Shown: piece by piece, positions 59,901-64,000 of the stretch
How positions within the stretch are numbered: position 1 is the stretch's first letter
Layout of the letters: each line of letters starts with the position of its first letter
NCBI GenBank assembly: GCA_006937955.1
Contig: SSNP01000024.1
Span: forward strand, 5,131,305 to 5,195,304
Source of the DNA: Pachypanchax playfairii
Taxonomy: Eukaryota; Chordata; Actinopteri; Cyprinodontiformes; Aplocheilidae
DNA length: 64,000 bases
Direction: 5' to 3'
Notes under the pieces: generated by a model
Databases searched by the model: none
The model's input: only the letters and a program-made list of their open reading frames with translations
What the model was told of the DNA's origin: nothing
Made by a program: the position numbers and the translations under genes

Positions 59901-60671
59901 ATTAGGCTACATAAGACTTTAAAAAGCTAACATTAAAAATGTAAGTGGAAATGGTTTCAAAAATAAAAACTCAATATAAAATGAGCATCTGTGGTTGATA
60001 AACAAAAGCTGATTCTGCTGTTCATTAGTAAATTAATTATAAAATGAGTTTGTTTAACTAACCAGTGTCACAAAATGAGCAATAAAACAACAATTTGAAG
60101 TTATTAAATTGCACAGATTAACAAGTTTTTAAAGTAAAAAACTGTTCATATTGATAATTATAATTAAGTATTTCAAGTTAATACATGTGTTAATAGACAT
60201 AACACAGGGAAATGCATCAAATTCTGCTAGCAGTAAACAATATTTAACAAATATAAATTCATCTTTTACACAACATCACACAAATCCCTGCGATAGATCA
60301 CATATTTTTTTTGTTCAACACATTTGACATCCTTTACTTTAAACTCTCCCTCTTACTAACCTCCCTGTGCACCTTGGAGGCTCAGGCTTGATGGTGAAGT
60401 TATTGATCACAGTCAGCACATTGAAGTGAATAAAAAAAACACCTCCAATTATAAAATCTCCATCCTTTGAGAAGACAGGTAAGCAAGGGGTACCCTGCAA
60501 AGTACATTTCATTGATGAAGCCACAGTACTTGCCCCAGCACCAGTCACAGCTTTTGTAAGCTCAGTCCTTTTTTTCAGAGCATGAAGAGAACCACCTGAG
60601 ACAACAACTGACATCAGCTCCAATAAACTCACTGCTAATTTCAGATTAAGAAACAGAGTCCTGATCTCCAT
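50981..60671 (-). CDS. Olfactory class C GPCR (OlfC / V2R-like), gene A5, intact, LTR element in intron
   Basis: Exons in transcript order: 60361-60671, 59575-59869, 59190-59479, 58082-58377, 57526-57731, 57199-57420, 51955-52078, 50981-51879, joining to 880 residues. The intron between exons 6 and 7 is 5,120 bp because it holds the LTR retrotransposon at 52106-57019; in the other group-A genes it is roughly 100-360 bp. In exon 4 the end differs (FNCTVRK), and the donor is read as T|GTGAGA, which keeps the 296-bp length. All domains are present: leader MEIRTLFLNL, flytrap, cysteine-rich linker, 7TM. In the linker to TM1 a common FPCPSEF becomes IPCISEF. Expected role: amino-acid odorant receptor. 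Whether the long intron still splices well is open. Confidence 0.88.
52539..53083. other. Unexplained segment between ORF end and 3' LTR, with one N
   Basis: AT-rich DNA unlike the GC-rich interior. It contains a piece of MITE family S at 52890-53012 and ends in a single N at 53083. Next to it, GGGGGGGTAG on the minus strand looks like the polypurine tract that should abut the 3' LTR. It is either a nested insertion or a misassembly. Confidence 0.6.
52890..53012 (+). mobile_element. MITE family S, 3' remnant
   Basis: TGCTCCAAAAAAGGTCACTG ... AGCAACAGTAACTAAGGGGG ... CAGCAAAAGGTCAAG matches the right end of 13324-13846. Confidence 0.6.
53247..56570 (-). CDS. Repeat-rich ORF of the LTR element, function unknown
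   Basis: 1,107 residues from ATG (56568-56570, MDPATAVSS), 18 bases after the 5' LTR. Residues 1 to about 95 look globular and helical (EEIDLLEERLVKIL, IRAALEVAEELLRK), in the place of gag, but I see no gag signature. The rest is a chain of in-frame minisatellites: AEPAPCPSAC; PSFRVSEEVQVDAP (about 13 copies); REGPGSGV; EGPDASSST; GPADCCPPV; PGSEDVAVRDGPPA-type (more than 20 copies); PESSAPV; RTPDARRLFAPRLPG; RPPGRPPDFLSF. It is strongly GC-rich against AT-rich flanks. The frame is also open upstream into the LTR to 56663. It could be a fast-evolving gag substitute or a non-coding repeat array kept open by chance. Confidence 0.6.
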   Translation of the reverse strand: MDPATAVSSPPLKLEVSQEEIDLLEERLVKILGAASTSTDVSHIRAALEVAEELLRKSPLTAWCSRYQQLLTEVITTKGKALLQMWSARAAEPAPCPSACAAEPAPCPSACAAEPAPCLSAGLAEPELLRPQPSGRPRRRRRRGGASASGLPPFRVSEEVQVDAPPPFRVSEEVQVDAPPSFRVSEEVQVDAPPPFRVSEEVQVDAPPPFRVSEEVQVDAPPSFRVSEEVQVDAPPSFRVSEEVQVDAPPSFRVSEEVQVDAPPSFRVSEEVQVDAPPSFRVSEEVQVDAPPSFRVSEEVQVDAPPSFRVSEEVRVDAPPSFRVSEEVRVDAPPPPEGPGSSVPEVREGPGSGVREGPGSGVREGPGSGVREGPGSGVREGPGSSSSTEGPDASSSTEGPDASSSTEGPDASCSTEGPDASCSTEGPDASCSTEGPADCCPPVGPADCCPPVGPANCGLPSPGFEGVAVRDGPPALPPGFEDVAVRDVPSMPGSEGVAVRDGPPAPPPGFEDVAVRDGPPTPGSEDVAVRDGPPAPPPGFEDVAVRDVPSTPGSEGVAVRDGPPAPPPGFEDVAVRDGPPALPPGFEDVAVRDGPPAPGSEVVAVRDGPPALPPGSEDVAVRDGPPAPGSEDVAVRDGPPAPPPGFEDVAVRDVPSTPGSEGVAVRDGPPAPPPGFEDVAVRDGPPTPGFEGVAVRDGPPALPPGFEDVAVRDGPPAPGSEDVAVCDGPPAPGSEDVAVRDGPPAPPPGFEDVAVRDGPPTPGFEGVAVRDGPPALRPGFEDVAVRDGPPTPGSEDVAVRDGPPTPGSEDVAVRDGPPESSASAPVPESSAPVPESSAPVPDSSAPVPESSAPAPVPESSAPVPESSAPVPDSSAPDPPVSVPIASASSHPRPPRPSRPPPSSISSSGRTPDARRLFAPRLPGRTPDARRLFAPRLPGRTPDARRLFAPRLPGRTPDARRLFAPRLPGRTPGALRLHAPRLPGRTPGALRLHAPRLPGRTPGALRLNAPRRSGRILDLRRQSSRPPGRPPDFLSFFSRPPGRPPDFLSFSSRPPGRPPDFLCLSSWPPGCPPGRPPDILSLSSWPPGCPLGRPPDFLRSLVFPSGAF
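56577..56587 (-). other. Self-priming primer-binding site
   Basis: In sense orientation AATACTCCGAC lies one base after the 5' LTR. Its exact complement GTCGGAGTATT occurs inside the LTR (56766-56776, and 52283-52293 in the other LTR), 31 bases downstream of a TTTAAAAAGG box. This fits Tf1-type self-priming by the RNA 5' end. Confidence 0.75.
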
Positions 60672-60713
60672 TCCTGAAGCATCGATATTTGGGTGTGAAT
60701 GAGTTTCTGCTGG

Positions 60714-60737
60714 TTTATAAACTCCAGTCGTACGTCA
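60714..60737 (-). promoter_or_regulatory. A5 proximal promoter: TATA-like box and TGACGTA
   Basis: TTTATAAA at 60714-60721 (43-50 bp before the ATG) and TGACGTA at 60731-60737 (60-66 bp). The leader also shares TTTGGGTGTGA with A3 and A4. Confidence 0.6.
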
Positions 60738-62911
60738 GGTTGTTTCCATCAAAAACACATTAACTTCATCCACCAAATCTTTAGTATTGCCTTCATTGAT
60801 TTTACAAGTAGCTACATAGTTTCCACTTTGTTTTTTTGTCATTTTAAGAGATAAGAAAAATGCTGCGCTATAGTTTTACTGTTTTCTTAAGTTTTCAAAA
60901 TTTAGCTCTTATTACATAAAAACCTTACATGAACATCATTTTTTTTTAATTCCTCAATGAGAACATATTGGTTTAGTTGACAAGATATAAAGATAACATG
61001 TAAAGTAGTGAAAATTCATTAAATCAGGTTTACTTGAATTCTTTTAATTGTCATCATTATTATTTTTAGAACTAATTATTTTTGCATCTGTGTTCCAATA
61101 ATCAATGTGCATCTCAAATGGAACATTATTGATAATGAATCAAAGACTTTCACAGTCATCAGTAAACCAAAGCACAGCACAAGTAATTTCAATAACTGTA
61201 AGAGGCACAGTGTAAGACGTTATAAAATCTCATTCACTTGAAATGCTGCTAAAATTTTCAGATTTTATTTTAGGTATCAGAAACCTGATTTAGTCTCAGT
61301 CCAGTCCTGACTACCTTTTTCTGGTAGGAATTATTTATTTTCCCCAAATTAAAGTTCTTTAGCAACATAGCTACAGCAGTTAGGATACTGTACCTGTTGC
61401 TCATAACCTTGAATGAATATTTTTAAAGATCTTGTATCATGCTATTTTACAGCTTTCAATATAGGCACATATATGGTAAAACGTTGACGTTGCCATTATA
61501 TAGTATCCGTTTTCCTGGAACTTAAATCCTGGAGTTATTCTTTGACCTGAAAGTAAAATGCTCAGTTTACCTAAAATCCCATCTCTACCCGTGAGTGCTG
61601 CCCATTTCATGAGCTTTGACCTACCTTAATAAAATGGTGAATAAATTCCTGTTTGCTCTTGCACCCAAATGTACATTTTAGCCAACACATTTTTAGAAAG
61701 TAAAATACTACAAAACAATGTGGCTTAGTGTCTTGCTTCGAACTCTCGCAGCCTGGCGCATATGTGTTAAATCTGCAGGAATGGCGTGCACACATCGGGC
61801 ACTTTCTGGGTTTGACAGATCACTGTGTTACGAGTCAGTCGTTTTCCAGGTAAGAATGGAGCAGCTGCTCAGAGCGCAGGATTCAGGAGATTGACTGAGA
61901 AATGTGTTTATTAAGCCAAAAACAGCTCTCGGGGGCTGATTTTGCTAGATATAGGACCTTAAATGACTGTTTTAGACATTTTCCTGCTTCAACATGTTTA
62001 ATTCAAATAGGTCACTGACAGACTTCTTTAGAACTGGGTGTGTTGGAGAGAATAAGCAACTAAAACAAGTGAAACTTGCAGCACAAATGACTTTAAGGAC
62101 CAAAGTTGAGGACCAGTGACATGAAGGTGAGGGTCAAACCAAAAGTAATTTAAAGACTTTGATTCTAGATTATCTCTACATTCCAGAATAGTGCTACATG
62201 TGGTGTCAGTTTGTTGGAGTACCTCTGTGACATTGTTTATATTTTAGCATTTAGCATTTTTATTTCTTGCTAAATTTTTATCTGGAAATAATACTTTTTT
62301 GACATTTTATGCTGATTGAAGGATTTTTGCTTAATTTGTCACTTTGTTTCCCATTTGTTATGATGTGTAACCATAGCAATAAGAGACTTGCTTACAAGAA
62401 AAAGCATCTAATGGACATTTCTAAAGCTCAAATACTAAAATGGACTCCTGTAGATATGCACCAGCTCCCCGCAACCCTAAAAAGGAATAAGCCAGTATAA
62501 AGAATGATTGGATGGGAAAATATTTCACAATATCCTATGTGAAACATTATACTTTATTATACTTTATCTTAAAATTGTTTTACATTTAATGCTTATGAAA
62601 ATCAACAATTTGTCAAACAAAACAAGAGAAGGTTGTTCCTTTGCATTGTTGCCTGTTCGTGTTTCGTAGATAAGTATCTTGTTTTTACATTATTATAAAA
62701 TAGCATAATATTTCTATAAAGTGGCATGACATTACTTTCACTATTTATTGGCAATTTCATAAAAATAAATTAAACTGAATTGAAAAAATGACAGTAGTCA
62801 CATGGTATATGAGTGGAAGATGTATTTATTCAAATGATTCATCCTATTATAAGGTGAGCAGTCAATAGTATGATGAGTTTGTTGTCATGTTGAAATTGCC
62901 ATCTTGTACTT
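60738..62911. other. Gene-free spacer
   Basis: AT-rich spacer between A5 and A6. I see no gene, RNA or clear mobile element. The last 150 bp (TGACAGTAGTCAC..., GTGGAAGATGTATTTATTCAAA) resemble the DNA downstream of A5 and A3, so the duplicated unit includes some 3' flank. Confidence 0.55.
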
Positions 62912-64000
62912 TTAGTTTTTGTTCATGACATATTTCTTGGAGTTCCTCTCAGGCTGAAATAATATGATGAAACACTTTGGAGCAAATATACACAGTATCA
63001 GTCCAAAACTGGAGGCCAGAATAGCAAATATCTCCACAGCTACAGTGAACTTTCCAGGAGAGCTGACATATGCTGGGATGAAGGTGATCCAGACTGCACA
63101 GAATATCAACATGCTGAAGGTTATCAACTTGGCTTCATTAAAATTATCAGGTAGTTTTCGAGCTAGAACAGCTAACACAAAGCAAAACACAGCCAGCAGG
63201 CCGATGTACCCGAGCACAGCCCAGAACCCAACAGCAGAGCCTAATGCACATTCCAGGATGATCTTCTCCTTGTATGTACTTAGATTCTTCATTGGGAAGG
63301 GAGGGCTCAGAACCAACCAAACAGTACATATTAAAACTTGAATAAATGTGAAAAACACTACAGTCATTCTTTGTTGTGGAGGCCCAAACCATTTCATGGC
63401 ATTACTACCTGGAAGTGTAGCTTTAAAGGCCATTAAAACCACAACAGTCTTCCCAAGTACACAAGAGATACAGAGAACAAAGGTGATACCAAACGTTGTG
63501 TGTCGCAGCATGCAGGACCAATCAGAGGGAGCTCCAATGAAAGTTAATGAACATAAGAAACACAGAGCCAGAGAGAAGAGCAGCAGGAAGCTCAGCTCAG
63601 AGTTGTTGGCTCTGACAATTGGAGTTGTTCTGTGATGAAAGAAAATGGCTGCTGTTATGATGGCCAGACAGGCTCCACTAACAGAGAATGCAGCCAGGAT
63701 GATCGCCAGGACCTCATCAAAGGAAAGAAACTCCACAGGTTTGGGGAAACAAGCATGTCTTTGTTCATTAGGCCAGAATTCACTGGGACATGAGGAGCAA
63801 TCAGGAGAATCTAAAAAATGAAGAAATACATTGTTAGCACTCAGATAATTATTGAATCAAAAATCCACATTTCCTTATTTGATACCTGTTGTATTACTGA
63901 TCTCTCCTTCAGGACATGGTATACAATCATAGCAGCAGATGGGTTTTCCTTTCTGCAACACTTTACGAGTTCCTGGAGGACAACTCTCAGAGCACACTGA
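62912..64000 (-). CDS. Olfactory class C GPCR (OlfC / V2R-like), gene A6, partial
   Basis: Only the 7TM exon (62912-63810, 899 bp) and most of the cysteine-rich exon (63886 to past 64000) are inside the window; the ligand-binding exons lie beyond it. The visible frame is open and ends MNKN. The intron between these exons (63811-63885) closely matches that of A5 (for example TTGTTAGCACTCAGATAATT on the plus strand), so A5 and A6 are recent duplicates. The linker reads SPDCSSCPSEF where others have CFPCPSEF. Expected role as for its neighbours. Confidence 0.88.

Overview
The window looks like a teleost fish nuclear chromosome: multi-exon class C GPCR genes with GT-AG introns, AT-rich intergenic DNA, and typically fish-like repeats (Tc1/mariner, hAT, Tf1/sushi-type LTR elements, short LINE pieces, GATA and GT microsatellites). 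The species cannot be told from the sequence. The genic content is a tandem cluster of olfactory class C receptors (OlfC / type-2 vomeronasal-like, often labelled 'extracellular calcium-sensing receptor-like').

Layout: receptor A1 (+, 2-4147, first few codons cut by the window edge); repeat-rich spacer; receptors B1 (+, 7754-11945, exon 1 frameshift) and B2 (+, 14983-18910, intact); spacer 18.9-23.1 kb with a TTAA-flanked DNA element and an internally inverted LINE; then five group-A receptors on the minus strand: A2 (23122-27365), A3 (33014-37159), A4 (40897-45043), A5 (50981-60671, with a 4.9-kb LTR retrotransposon in one intron) and A6 (62912 to beyond 64000, only the last exon and part of the exon before it). 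All group-A genes share one 8-exon plan with identical internal exon lengths (295, 290, 296, 206, 222, 124, 899 bp). The group-B genes use a different 11-exon plan in which the ligand-binding and 7TM exons are cut at other places.

The receptors are predicted to act one by one as amino-acid-type odorant receptors of microvillous olfactory neurons: a signal peptide, a Venus-flytrap domain, a cysteine-rich linker and seven membrane helices. A TGACGTA motif lies 60-68 bp upstream of the ATG in all four group-A genes whose promoters are visible.

Most notable non-genic items: (1) a stretch of 10 Ns followed by the Nextera/Tn5 mosaic end and a 2,761-bp exact repeat of the preceding sequence, so the second set of A4 exons is very probably an assembly artefact; (2) two LTR retrotransposons, both with an 11-12 nt stretch next to the 5' LTR exactly complementary to a site inside the LTR about 30 nt downstream of a TATA-like box, which is the architecture of self-primed Tf1/sushi elements; (3) the second of these carries no recognisable pol but one 1,107-residue ORF built of at least eight kinds of in-frame minisatellite, with long open frames on both strands.
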